A DNA stretch of 64,000 nt from Microbispora rosea (GTDB lineage: Bacteria > Actinomycetota > Actinomycetes > Streptosporangiales > Streptosporangiaceae): positions 62,001 to 126,000 of the forward strand of contig NZ_FTNI01000012.1 of the NCBI RefSeq assembly GCF_900156315.1, written 5' to 3'. The notes below the pieces were generated by a model. It searched no databases. It was given only the letters and a program-made list of their open reading frames with translations, and was not told the DNA's origin. This document shows positions 22,317-30,608 of the stretch, piece after piece (the stretch's first letter is position 1; each line of letters opens with the position of its first letter). The translations under genes and the position numbers were made by a program.

Positions 22317-22586
22317 GTCCGGCTCCTTCGTCTCGCGAGGCACCCGCCCGCGGCGACGACACGACCGGCCGCGGCGCGGGCGCCGGTGTGCCACCGGCGG
22401 TCGCGACGGTAGGCGGCGCAGATCAGAGCCGGATCAGAACGCGCGCCCGCGAGCCGTCGTGGGAGCGGCACAGTGGGAGGGCAGGCCGGGAGCGGCCCGG
22501 TGGCGAGGGGCCCGGTGGGAGGGGCCCGGCGGGAGCGACAGGGCGGGATTGGCGGGGCGGGATCGGCAGGGTGGGATTGGCACAGC

Positions 22587-23447
22587 TCAGCCCGTCGCGA
22601 GCATCATCGGGGCGAACATGCGGGTCCGGTCGCCGGGGACCGGCCTGCCGCCGTGGACCATGAAGGACGTCGAGAACGCCTGTGACAGGCCCCGCTCGCC
22701 GAGCCAGTCCAGCAGGCCCGGCCGGGCGCGCTCGGCCTCGATCCGCACCAGGCCTCCGGCCTTCCGCGCGAGGTCGGTGACGAGCGCGCGGGCGACCGCC
22801 TCGCCGTCGGCGACCACCGGCCCGATGAACAGCGTGTCGACGCTGCGCCACGACACGGCGTAGCCGGTCAGCCCCGACTCGTCCTCGGTGACCCTGACCT
22901 CCTCGGCGAAGGCGAACAGCCGCGCCAGCAGATCGGCCCGGTCGGCGCCGAAGACCTCCCCGTCCAGCGCCAGCAGGGCGCCGAGATCGGCGTCGAGGTC
23001 GGCCGGTCTCGACAGGACGGGGTCGTGCCCGGTGCGCAGGCGCCCCACGCGCGCCTCGGTCACGCCCAGCGCCTCGAATCCGAGCTTCTCGTACAGCGGC
23101 CTGCCGAACTCGGTGGCCCAGAGGAAGACGGTCGCGTCACCTGCCGCGTCGAGCACGTGCGTCATCAGCCGGCGGCCCAGCCCGCGTCCGCCGTACCGGG
23201 TGGCGACCAGCATCATGCCGATGCCCGCCGCGGCCATGCCGTACCGGGTGAGCGTGACCGTGCCCGCGAGATCTCCCGAAGGGGCGTCGATCGCGTAGAC
23301 CTCGGCGTTCTCCAGGAGGAACAGCCACTTGCGCTCCTCCCGGGCCCAGGCCCTGTCCTCACTTAGGGCGAGGCATCGGCTCAGGTCCTCGGGTCCGAGC
23401 CGGCGTACGGGAAGCTCGGTGGCCGGCGTGGTGAGCGGGTCGGGCAT
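22587..23447 (-). CDS. GNAT-family N-acetyltransferase (two-domain type)
   Basis: 286 residues from ATG 23447 (GGAAGAACGC upstream). The acetyl-CoA loop is VATRYGGRGLGRRLM near residue 90. The C-terminal ~130 residues resemble the second, non-canonical acetyltransferase domain (Acetyltransf_18-like) found in YitH-type proteins. Substrate unknown. The 270 bases between it and the ligase start contain a G-rich stretch of degenerate GTGGGAG/GGGATT repeats (22444-22580) and no gene. Confidence 0.8.
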   Translation of the reverse strand: MPDPLTTPATELPVRRLGPEDLSRCLALSEDRAWAREERKWLFLLENAEVYAIDAPSGDLAGTVTLTRYGMAAAGIGMMLVATRYGGRGLGRRLMTHVLDAAGDATVFLWATEFGRPLYEKLGFEALGVTEARVGRLRTGHDPVLSRPADLDADLGALLALDGEVFGADRADLLARLFAFAEEVRVTEDESGLTGYAVSWRSVDTLFIGPVVADGEAVARALVTDLARKAGGLVRIEAERARPGLLDWLGERGLSQAFSTSFMVHGGRPVPGDRTRMFAPMMLATG

Positions 23448-23590
23448 GCGTTCTTCCTTGTCCGCGCCGGTCGCGGCCCCGGCGCTCGTGGCGGCATCCG
23501 AGGCTAGCCGCACCGCCGATCATGCGGAAACCGATTTTCTCCAGGAAAAACCACTGTCCGGCGGGCGAGGAATCTTGTCACGATCGTGCC

Positions 23591-24253
23591 ATGCGACACT
23601 GGCCGCTCTTATCCCTGCGACTGACGACCCCCCGCCTGGAGCTGCGCCTGCCCGGCCTGGACGACCTGGACGCGCTCGCCGACCGGGCGGCCGAGGGCGT
23701 CCACGACCCCGGCGAGATGCCGTTCGGCGAGCCGTGGACGGACGCCCCGCCGCACGAACGCGCCCGCTCGACCGTCCAGATCCACTTCCGGCAGTGGGGC
23801 ACCTGGTCTCCCGGCAACTGGGCGTGCTCGTTCGTGACCGTGTGGGAGGGCCAGGTGGCCGGCGTGCAGGAGATGCGGGCCGTCGACTTCGCGGTCACCC
23901 GGGAGGTCACCACCGGTTCCTGGCTCGGGCAGCGCTTCCAGGGCAGAGGCATCGGCACCGAGATGCGCGCGGCCGTCCTGCACCTCGCCTTCACCGGCCT
24001 CGGCGCGCGGTACGCGACGTCGTCCGCCTTCGTGGACAACACGAAGTCGCTGGCGGTCTCCCGGCGGCTCGGCTACCGGGAGGACGGGCTCGCCGTGGAG
24101 AAGCGCAGGGGCGAGGCCGCGCTGCAGCAGCGGCTGCGGCTGTCGCGCGACGAGTGGACGACCCCCGACGGGTTCGAGATCCACGGCCTCGAACCCTGCC
24201 TCCCCCTGTTCGGAGCCTCGGACGGGATCACGGATGCAGGGGGAGCCCCTTGA
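23591..24253 (+). CDS. RimJ/RimL-type GNAT acetyltransferase
   Basis: 220 residues from ATG 23591, chosen because the domain begins right there (LTTPRLELRLPGLDDL). The acetyl-CoA loop is LGQRFQGRGIGTEMR, and the family hallmark VDNTKSLAVSRRLGYREDG follows. It likely acetylates a protein N-terminus or small molecule. It is divergent from the other GNAT gene and its last 26 bases overlap the convergent DUF2000 gene. Confidence 0.85.
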   Translation: MRHWPLLSLRLTTPRLELRLPGLDDLDALADRAAEGVHDPGEMPFGEPWTDAPPHERARSTVQIHFRQWGTWSPGNWACSFVTVWEGQVAGVQEMRAVDFAVTREVTTGSWLGQRFQGRGIGTEMRAAVLHLAFTGLGARYATSSAFVDNTKSLAVSRRLGYREDGLAVEKRRGEAALQQRLRLSRDEWTTPDGFEIHGLEPCLPLFGASDGITDAGGAP

Positions 24254-24638
24254 GCGTCTTGTCCACGGCGTTCTTGGGGCCGTGGACGGCCAGCCCGACG
24301 AGCGGCATCTCCTCGGCCGTCACGGCCCGTACGGCGGCCCGGTTGTCCACGTCGTTGCCGGTCTTGAACATCTCCTCGATGTAGACGGCCACGGCGAGCC
24401 CCCGTTCGACGGCGCGGGCGCGCACGCGGGCCAGCCCGGCGGGGTCCGCGGCGTAGACGAGCACGGGCTGGCGGAACATCGGCAGATAGGAGGTGCCCGA
24501 GCCGTCCTCGTACCGCTCCCCGATCACCTCGGGGGCTCCCCCCGCGACCGCGCTCGCCAGGAACGCCGTCACGTTCAGCTTCTGCCACACGGCCAGGTCC
24601 CTCCGGACCACAATGCCGATCTTGGTGTCGAAACGCAT
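24228..24638 (-). CDS. DUF2000 family protein
   Basis: 136 residues from ATG 24638 (MRFDTKIGIVVRRDL). The sequence has the DUF2000 pattern: KLNVTAFLASAVAGG, then VLVYAADPAGLARVRARA and IEEMFKTGNDVDNRAAV. The family has a small alpha/beta fold related to peptidyl-tRNA hydrolase-like proteins, with no assigned activity. It is divergent from the AraC regulator at 24,713, with 74 bp between starts, and such pairs usually mean the regulator controls this gene. Confidence 0.85.
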   Translation of the reverse strand: MRFDTKIGIVVRRDLAVWQKLNVTAFLASAVAGGAPEVIGERYEDGSGTSYLPMFRQPVLVYAADPAGLARVRARAVERGLAVAVYIEEMFKTGNDVDNRAAVRAVTAEEMPLVGLAVHGPKNAVDKTLKGLPLHP

Positions 24639-24712
24639 GCGCCCCAGCCTGCCTCCGCGCGTACGTACGGTCTTGTACGCTCGTGCGCCGCCCATCCGCG
24701 CACAATGGTGCT

Positions 24713-25540
24713 GTGGCACACGATTGGTCCCGCTACTGGCGCTCTCCCGACCGGTCGCTGGAGGCCATGCACGCCCACTTCGCGCGGCACGTCTACCACC
24801 GGCACAGCCACGAGACGTATTCCTTCGGCGTCACCGAGGAGGGCAACCAGGCGTTCACCTGCCGGGGAGCCGCGCACACCAGCGTGACGGGCATGGTCAT
24901 GGCGTTCAACCCGGACGACCCGCACGACGGGCACGCCGCCGATGCCCTCGGGTTCACCTACCGGATCGTCCACATCGGGCCGGAACTGGTCACCGGCGTG
25001 CTGGGCGACGTGGCCGGGCGGGAGACGGGACCGCCGTTGTTTCCCCACCCCGTCGTCCGCGACCCGGCGCTCGCGGCCGGGCTCAGGGCGCTGCACACGG
25101 CCCTGCTCGGGGGCGCCGGCGCGCTCCGCCGGGACGAGTTGCTGACCGCCGTCGTCTCCTCGATCGTCCGGCGGGCCGCCACTCAGCCGGTGCGCGCGCG
25201 GGAGGCCACCTCCGCGGACGCCCGCCGCATCGCCGAGCGGGTGCGAAGCCGCCTCCAGGACGCCCCGCTCGCCGAGATCACCGCCGACGACCTCGCCGCC
25301 GTGACCGGGCGCAGTAGGTTCGCCGTCTATCGCGCGTTCCGTGCCGTGTACGGCATGGCGCCCAGCGACTACCAGCGCCTGCTCCGGTTGCGTACGGCCC
25401 GGCGGCTGATCGCGCAGGGCCGTTCACTGGGCGAGGCGGCGGCCGAGGCGGGGTTCGCCGACCAGAGCCACCTCACCCGGTGGTTCGTCCGCTGTTACGG
25501 CATAAGCCCCGGGAATTACCGGGCGGCCGTGGCGGTCTGA
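24713..25540 (+). CDS. AraC-family transcriptional regulator
   Basis: 275 residues from GTG. The N-terminal AraC-type ligand-binding cupin (HRHSHETYSFGVTEEG, FNPDDPHDGH) is followed by the two-helix-turn-helix DNA-binding domain (LAAVTGRSRFAVYRAFR, LGEAAAEAGFADQSHLTRWF). It probably controls itself and the divergent DUF2000 gene. It ends 2 bp before the convergent MFS gene. Confidence 0.9.
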   Translation: MAHDWSRYWRSPDRSLEAMHAHFARHVYHRHSHETYSFGVTEEGNQAFTCRGAAHTSVTGMVMAFNPDDPHDGHAADALGFTYRIVHIGPELVTGVLGDVAGRETGPPLFPHPVVRDPALAAGLRALHTALLGGAGALRRDELLTAVVSSIVRRAATQPVRAREATSADARRIAERVRSRLQDAPLAEITADDLAAVTGRSRFAVYRAFRAVYGMAPSDYQRLLRLRTARRLIAQGRSLGEAAAEAGFADQSHLTRWFVRCYGISPGNYRAAVAV

Positions 25541-25542
25541 TT

Positions 25543-26709
25543 TCAGGCCGCCCACCGCCCGCGCCTGCCCGCGTACGCGGCGGCCCCCGCGAGCAGCCCG
25601 GCCAGCAGCAGGTAACCCGAGGTCAGGGACAGCGCGGTCGCGACCGCCCCGACAAGGAGCGGGCCGCCCGCGTCGCCGATCTCCCGGCCGACCTCGGCGC
25701 TTCCCATGGTCTGGCCCATGCGCTCGGGAGGTGTGGCCTCCGCCAGAACGGCGAACCCGAGCGGGGTGACCAGCCCGATCCCCGCGCCTGCCGTCGCCGC
25801 CGCGAGGACGAGCGGGACCACGCCCGGCACGGCGGCGAGCACGAAGGCCGCCCCGCAGAGCAGCAGCCCGGTGGCCAGACCCCGGACCGGGCTGATCCTC
25901 CTCGCGTCGAGCGCCCGGCCCGCGAGTGGCTGGGCGACGGCGGAGCACGCGGCCAGCACGGAAACGGCCACACCGGTCGCGATCGGCCCGAGCCCGTCCG
26001 CCCGCCCGGACACCGGCAGGAAGCCGACTCCCACCGACAGTGCCGCCGTGCCCGCGGCCAGGGCCGTCATCGGCCTCAGGAACCCGGGATCGGCGAGACG
26101 CCGGATGAGGTCCCCCACGGTCTGCCTGGTGCGCGGCAGCGGAGGCACCCGGGGCACCGTGAGGGCCGCCCAGCAGGCCACCGCGGCGGCCAGCACGGCC
26201 ATGACCGCGAACAGCGAGCGCAGGCCACCCGCCGCCACGACCGCTCCGCCGAGGAAGGGGCCGATCGTGTAGCCGGCGCTCTTGTAGAAGCCGTACGAGC
26301 CGAAGGCCCGGCCGCGCGCGGTCTCCGGGGTCAGCCGCGCCACCAGCGCGGACGCCGCGGGCGAGAACGCCGAGGCCGCCGCGCCCTGCCCCAGCCTCGC
26401 CGCCAGGAGCCACCCGGTGTCCGGGAGACCATGGGACCGGGCCGCCACCACGTAACCGCCCGAGGCGAGGACGAACGCGACGAGGCCGCCCACGAGCACC
26501 GGGCGCGGTCCGATCCGGTCGGCCAGCGTGCCGAACGCCGGTTTGAGCACGACCTCGGCGCCGTCGTACAGGGCGAGCAGCAGGCCGAGCCGGAGCAGGG
26601 ACGCTCCCGCGTCGTCGCCGGCCACGCCGAGACTGGCCGCGATGCCGTGTGCGCCGAAGGCGGTGGTGAACCCGGCGGCGTACAGGGGCCGCAGGCGCAC
26701 GCGGCTCAC
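25543..26709 (-). CDS. MFS transporter (drug efflux type)
   Basis: 388 residues from GTG 26709 with about 12 membrane spans. Typical MFS loops are present: GTLADRIGPRPVLVGG between spans 2 and 3 and the equivalent LAGRALDARRISPVRG in the second half; GRAFGSYGFYKSAGYTIGPFLGG is span 5 (motif C region) of antiporter-type exporters. It follows the PPOX gene by 22 bp and is probably cotranscribed. Substrate unknown. Confidence 0.85.
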   Translation of the reverse strand: MSRVRLRPLYAAGFTTAFGAHGIAASLGVAGDDAGASLLRLGLLLALYDGAEVVLKPAFGTLADRIGPRPVLVGGLVAFVLASGGYVVAARSHGLPDTGWLLAARLGQGAAASAFSPAASALVARLTPETARGRAFGSYGFYKSAGYTIGPFLGGAVVAAGGLRSLFAVMAVLAAAVACWAALTVPRVPPLPRTRQTVGDLIRRLADPGFLRPMTALAAGTAALSVGVGFLPVSGRADGLGPIATGVAVSVLAACSAVAQPLAGRALDARRISPVRGLATGLLLCGAAFVLAAVPGVVPLVLAAATAGAGIGLVTPLGFAVLAEATPPERMGQTMGSAEVGREIGDAGGPLLVGAVATALSLTSGYLLLAGLLAGAAAYAGRRGRWAA

Positions 26710-26731
26710 GGGCCGGTCCGGGACCGGCGCG

Positions 26732-27193
26732 TCACGCCAGGCGCGGCGGGAATCCGCCGGTGGCCACCGGCCCCCAGGACGTCGGGGTGATCCGCACCAG
26801 CGACTTGCCCTGGCGGACCATGGCCGCGCGATACTCCTCCCAATCGGGGTGCTCGCCGGAGATCGAGCGGTAGTACTCGACCAGCGGCTCCAGTGCCTCC
26901 GGCAGGTCGAGCACCTCGGCGGTGCCGTCCACCTGCACCCACGGCCCGTCGAAGTCGTCCGACAGCACCACCACGCTCGCGCGCGGGTCGCGGCGGGCGT
27001 TGCGGGCCTTGGCACGTTCGGGATAGGTCGACACGACGATGCGGCCCTCCGCGTCGACTCCGCACGTCACCGGGGACGCCTGGGGGCCGCCGTCGCGTCT
27101 CGTCGTGATCAGGATCGCCCGGTGGCGACCACGGAGGAAGTCGAGCAACTCCTCACGGGAGACCTTGTCCGCGGTCGCGATCCTGGGGCTCAT
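26732..27193 (-). CDS. PPOX-class F420-dependent oxidoreductase
   Basis: 153 residues. The split-barrel flavin/F420-binding pattern is seen in AILITTRRDGGPQASPVTCGVD, STYPERAKARNARRDPRASV and the C-terminal RITPTSWG. Actinomycete members of this subgroup reduce small electrophiles with F420H2. The ATG is inside the end of a 26-base repeat (27191-27216), one of two in the upstream gap. The gene lies upstream of an MFS pump on the same strand. Confidence 0.85.
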   Translation of the reverse strand: MSPRIATADKVSREELLDFLRGRHRAILITTRRDGGPQASPVTCGVDAEGRIVVSTYPERAKARNARRDPRASVVVLSDDFDGPWVQVDGTAEVLDLPEALEPLVEYYRSISGEHPDWEEYRAAMVRQGKSLVRITPTSWGPVATGGFPPRLA

Positions 27194-27375
27194 GCTCGCT
27201 CCTCGCCTTCGGCTCGCAGCGGCATTCGCCAGGCGCTGTACTTATTGATTCGCTCGCTACGCTCACTCATGCTCGCTCCTCGCCTTCGGCTCGGAGTGCG
27301 GTCATGCCGGAGGCGTGCCATCCAGCACCTCGCCAGGCGCTGTACTTATTGATTCGCTCGCTACGCTCACTCATG
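27191..27375. repeat. Duplicated 5'-end module: 26-bp and 46-bp perfect direct repeats
   Basis: A 46-bp sequence occurs at 27226-27271 and again, identical, at 27330-27375. A 26-bp sequence ending CGCCTTCGGCTCG occurs at 27191-27216 and 27268-27293. Both contain an ATG corresponding to a gene start region. The order 26-46-26-spacer-46 suggests tandem duplication of a ~75-100 bp module upstream of the PPOX gene. This accounts for most of the 204-base gap. Confidence 0.85.
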
Positions 27376-27397
27376 CGGCCACTTTAATCAGCTTCGA

Positions 27398-28456
27398 TCA
27401 GCATCCGGAGGCGCGGCTCCGCTCCACCAGGCCGGTGACGCCGTCGAGCAGGAGCCGCATGCCGAGCTCGAACAGGTCGTCGAGGCGGAAGTCGTACCCG
27501 TCCTCGCCCAGGTCGCCGATGACCTTGGCGAAGGCCGGATAGCGCCCCGACCCCGCGATGGCGCTGAGCGCCGGCCCCTGGACGTCCATCCACTGGTCCT
27601 CGGACAGGCCGGTCGCCGCCGCGATCTGCGCCTCGCGCTCCAGGTTGATCGCGAGGCCCTGCACGTGGCTGTAGAGCAGGATGTGGACGTCGAGGACGGT
27701 CGCGGGATCGAGGCCCAGACCGTCGAGGGCGGCCAGCGCCCAGTCGGCGTGCGCGGTCAGCCCGGGCAGCGGCAGCGGCCTGCCGAGCGGGCTGAGCTGC
27801 GCCAGCCAGGGATGCCGCCGGAAGGTCGCCCACAGCGTGCGGCCCGCGATCTCCAGCCGTTCCCGCCAGCCCGCCGGAGGATCGGCGGGATAGCCCAGCT
27901 CGCCGAACGCGGCGTCCGCCATGAGCAGGATCAGGTCGTCCTTGCCTCCGACGTACCGGTACGGCGACATGGCCGCGACCCCGAGCCGGGCCGCCACACC
28001 GCGCATCGACAGCGCCGTCAGCCCCTCCGCGTCGGCGATCTCGATGGCCGCCCGTACGACCCGTTCTCGGGTCAGCTCGCGTTCGGTCCCCGGGCCGGGC
28101 CGCCGCCGCGCCGTCTCCGCATCGCGTGAGGGCGGCGGCGTGAGGCGGGTCCGATCTACCGGTTGCGCGGCGGCTCCCGGCGCGGTTGGGGAGGCCGGGA
28201 GTGGAAGGGCCGGTGACGGGACGGCAGGGGAGGAGATGGCCGGCGGCGGCTCGGCGACGACCGTGCCGACGCGGGGTTCGGCCCGGACCAGCCCTTCCCT
28301 GCGCAGCTCGGCGAGCGCCCTCGTCGCGGTGGCGAGCGCGACCCCCCACTGCGCGGCCACCTGCCGGGTCGAGGGCACCCGATCACCGGGCGCCAGCTCG
28401 CCCTCGGCGATCCTGCGCCTGAGCTCGGCGGCGATCCTCGCGTACGGCGGTGTCAC
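27398..28456 (-). CDS. GntR-TetR fusion transcriptional regulator
   Basis: 352 residues from GTG 28456 (GAAGGGCG upstream). Residues 1-75 are a GntR winged helix (YARIAAELRRRIAEGELAPGDRVPSTRQVAAQWGVALATATRALAEL spans it). A Pro/Ala/Ser linker of ~50 residues follows, then a TetR HTH (VVRAAIEIADAEGLTALSMRGVAARLGVAAMSPYRYVGGKDDL spans it) and a TetR C-terminal ligand domain. Two DNA-binding domains in one chain are found in a known group of actinomycete regulators. It is divergent from the TetX-like monooxygenase and a perfect inverted repeat lies 16 bp upstream of its start. Confidence 0.88.
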   Translation of the reverse strand: MTPPYARIAAELRRRIAEGELAPGDRVPSTRQVAAQWGVALATATRALAELRREGLVRAEPRVGTVVAEPPPAISSPAVPSPALPLPASPTAPGAAAQPVDRTRLTPPPSRDAETARRRPGPGTERELTRERVVRAAIEIADAEGLTALSMRGVAARLGVAAMSPYRYVGGKDDLILLMADAAFGELGYPADPPAGWRERLEIAGRTLWATFRRHPWLAQLSPLGRPLPLPGLTAHADWALAALDGLGLDPATVLDVHILLYSHVQGLAINLEREAQIAAATGLSEDQWMDVQGPALSAIAGSGRYPAFAKVIGDLGEDGYDFRLDDLFELGMRLLLDGVTGLVERSRASGC

Positions 28457-28471
28457 GTCGCCCTTCCCTTC

Positions 28472-28504
28472 TGTACTAGGACAGAACCTAGCTGTCCTAG
28501 TACA
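28472..28504. promoter_or_regulatory. Candidate operator for the GntR-TetR regulator
   Basis: Perfect 13-bp inverted repeat TGTACTAGGACAG (28472-28484) / CTGTCCTAGTACA (28492-28504) with a 7-base spacer, in the 136-bp divergent gap. Its centre is about 32 bp from the regulator start and 105 bp from the monooxygenase start, where a dimeric repressor could block both promoters. Confidence 0.75.
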
Positions 28505-28592
28505 CAAACACACAATAACCACAGGTTGCGCGGCTTTTGCTTACACCGTACATTCATCGTGCATACAGCATCCACACCCCAAGGGAGCTTCG

Positions 28593-29696
28593 ATGACCAA
28601 CGTGCTCGTCTCCGGCGCCGGTGTCGCGGGGATCACGCTCGCCTACTGGCTGCGCCGCCACGGCTTCGCCCCGACCGTGGTGGAGCGCGCGCCCGGCCTC
28701 CGCGCCGGCGGGCAGGCGATCGACGTACGCGGCGTCGCACTGGAGGTCGCCGGCCGCACCGGCGTACTCGACGAGGCCCGGCGCCTGCGCACCACCCACC
28801 GCGGCATGTCGGTGTACGACGGCGACGGCAACGAGATCATGCGCTCGGAGGAGACGACCTACAGCAGCGGCCGTCTCGACAACGACGACATCGAGCTGCT
28901 GCGCGAGGACCTCACCCGCCTGCTGTACGACCGCACGCGCGAGGACGTCACCTTCATGTTCGGCGACTCGATCGCCGCGCTGGAGCAGGACGAGCGGGGC
29001 GTGCTGGCGCGGTTCGAGCACGCCGAGCCGCGCCGGTACGACCTGGTGGTGGGCGCGGACGGCCTGCACTCCACGGTCCGGCGCCTGGCCTTCGGGCCGG
29101 AGCAGGAGTTCGTCCGTCACCTGGGGACCTACCTGGCCGTCTTCGGCATGGACAACTTCCTCGGGCTGGAGGACTGGCAGGTCTGGATGCAGGACGGGGA
29201 GCGCGGATACGGCGTCTTCCCGGTGCGGGGGAACACCGAGCTGCGGGTCACTCTGGGCTTCCGGTCCGAGCCGCTCGACCATCGGGACCCCGCCCGGCTG
29301 CGCGCGGCCGTGGCCGAGGCGTTCGCGGGCGCGGGCGGCGAGACGTCGCGGCTGCTGAAGGGCATGGAGGAGGCGGGCGACTTCTACTGCGACTCCATGG
29401 CCCAGATCCACATGGACCGGTGGACGTCGGGACGGACCGCGCTCGTCGGCGACGCCGCCTGCTGCCCCTCCCCTCTATCGGGCCAGGGCACGAGCCTCGC
29501 CCTCGTGGGCGCGTACGTGCTGGCCGCCGAGCTGGCGGCGGCGGGAGGCGCGCACGAGGCCGCCCTCGCCCGCTACGAGCGGCGGATGCGGCCCTTCGTG
29601 GCCCTCAACCAGGCACTGGCCACGGAGAACCCGGGCAGAGGGGCCTCCGAGGAGTCGGTCGATCGTGCCAAGGACGCGATCTCCCTGGACGGGTGA
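28593..29696 (+). CDS. FAD-dependent aromatic-type monooxygenase (TetX/PHBH-like)
   Basis: 367 residues, ATG with AAGGGAG upstream. FAD motif VSGAGVAGITLAYWLRR, the second signature DLVVGADGLHSTVR and the third GDAACCPSPLSGQGTSLALVGAYVLA are all there, as in p-hydroxybenzoate hydroxylase-fold enzymes. The closest textbook relatives by style are TetX-like drug-inactivating hydroxylases. Divergent control by a GntR-TetR repressor fits a detoxification gene induced by its substrate. The actual substrate is unknown. Confidence 0.87.
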   Translation: MTNVLVSGAGVAGITLAYWLRRHGFAPTVVERAPGLRAGGQAIDVRGVALEVAGRTGVLDEARRLRTTHRGMSVYDGDGNEIMRSEETTYSSGRLDNDDIELLREDLTRLLYDRTREDVTFMFGDSIAALEQDERGVLARFEHAEPRRYDLVVGADGLHSTVRRLAFGPEQEFVRHLGTYLAVFGMDNFLGLEDWQVWMQDGERGYGVFPVRGNTELRVTLGFRSEPLDHRDPARLRAAVAEAFAGAGGETSRLLKGMEEAGDFYCDSMAQIHMDRWTSGRTALVGDAACCPSPLSGQGTSLALVGAYVLAAELAAAGGAHEAALARYERRMRPFVALNQALATENPGRGASEESVDRAKDAISLDG

Positions 29697-29777
29697 GGGC
29701 CCGCCGGCGCTTTACCTGCCCTCTACCCGACTAGCACCCACTACGTACGTATGCCTCGAACAGGTATCGATACGGGT

Positions 29778-29823
29778 GTTTTCCCCCTGCCCGCCCCAAG
29801 ACGCAAGAGGGCAGTCTGAAAAC
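29778..29823. promoter_or_regulatory. Two-block inverted repeat upstream of the DUF5999 gene
   Basis: GTTTTC-3-CTGCCC (29778-29792) pairs with GGGCAG-3-GAAAAC (29809-29823). The 163-base gap before the DUF5999 gene has no coding signs. The element ends 36 bp before the ATG and could be an operator or a hairpin in the 5' leader. Confidence 0.5.
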
Positions 29824-29859
29824 GTCTTAAAGAGTGCATGAGAGTCAGGGGGACCGATC

Positions 29860-30051
29860 ATGTGCCAGCACCACCCGCAGTGCCCGTCGGCGGACGCACC
29901 GGACCGCGACGCGGCCTGTCTGATCGCTTTCCACCCGGAGCAGGGATGGGGCCTGCTCTGCAACGGCGTGGTGCTCTTCGACGACCGCGGTGAGCTCATG
30001 CCGGACGGCCGCAGCATTCCGGCTCGCGCGTCTTTGGGGTGTGCCGCATGA
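29860..30051 (+). CDS. DUF5999 family small protein
   Basis: 63 residues, ATG with AGGGGGA upstream. The start MCQHHPQCPSADAPDRDAA and the segment HPEQGWGLLCNGVVLFDD are the hallmarks of this small, widespread streptomycete/actinomycete family; the Cys/His N-terminus (C-x3-H-x2-C-like) may bind metal. Function unknown. Its stop overlaps the ATG of the HATPase gene (ATGA), and this two-gene arrangement is common in actinomycetes, so the two products probably work together. Confidence 0.85.
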   Translation: MCQHHPQCPSADAPDRDAACLIAFHPEQGWGLLCNGVVLFDDRGELMPDGRSIPARASLGCAA

Positions 30052-30608
30052 GTCTGCTCATTTCCGTTCAGGACGAAGCACTGTCACCCGCGTCACCGTC
30101 GTCCCCACAGGGCGGCGACACGCCCGCCGCGCCGCAGCGCCGGCGCTCCGCGGTCCGGAACCGCTGGGAGGCGCTGCGGAAGCGGGTTGGCGACCTCGCG
30201 ATCCAGCTCGTGAACGACCCCGACGTCGAGACGGCCTCCTGGCGGCTGCCCGCCGACGCCGCCTCCGCCGGGCTGGCCCGGCGGCTGGTCCACGAGCGGC
30301 TCGGCTCCTGGGGCATGGAGAACCTGTCCGACGTGACGCAGCTGCTCGTGAGCGAGCTGGTCACGAACGTGCTGTGCCACACCTGCTGCGGCGACCTCGT
30401 CGTACGGCTGTCGGCCGTCGAGGGGCTGCTGCGCTGCGAGGTGGAGGACTGCGACGACGCGATGCCCGAGATGGCCCGGCCCTCCGAGGGCGAGGAGCAC
30501 GGGCGCGGACTGCGGCTGATGGACTCGCTGGCCTGCTGCTGGGGCGCGGAGCCCACCCGCCAGGGCAAGATCATGTGGTTCGAGCTGCCCGTCTACGCCC
30601 TCCGCTGA
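30048..30608 (+). CDS. ATP-binding protein of the RsbW/anti-sigma-regulatory HATPase type
   Basis: 186 residues. A ~60-residue basic N-terminus precedes a HATPase domain: WRLPADAASAGLARRLVHERL, the N box LVSELVTNVLCHT, VEDCDDAMPE and EEHGRGLRLMDSLACCWG. Such proteins are anti-sigma or anti-anti-sigma kinases, or ATP-binding regulators in development. Coupled to DUF5999 by 4-bp overlap. The last 38 bases run into the end of the convergent LuxR gene. Confidence 0.85.
   Translation: MSLLISVQDEALSPASPSSPQGGDTPAAPQRRRSAVRNRWEALRKRVGDLAIQLVNDPDVETASWRLPADAASAGLARRLVHERLGSWGMENLSDVTQLLVSELVTNVLCHTCCGDLVVRLSAVEGLLRCEVEDCDDAMPEMARPSEGEEHGRGLRLMDSLACCWGAEPTRQGKIMWFELPVYALR

Noticed and set aside
22444-22586. 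G-rich repeats after the GNAT gene as a structured RNA
   Set aside because: Degenerate GTGGGAG/GGGATT runs without a stable symmetrical fold or a gene-control position that I can support.
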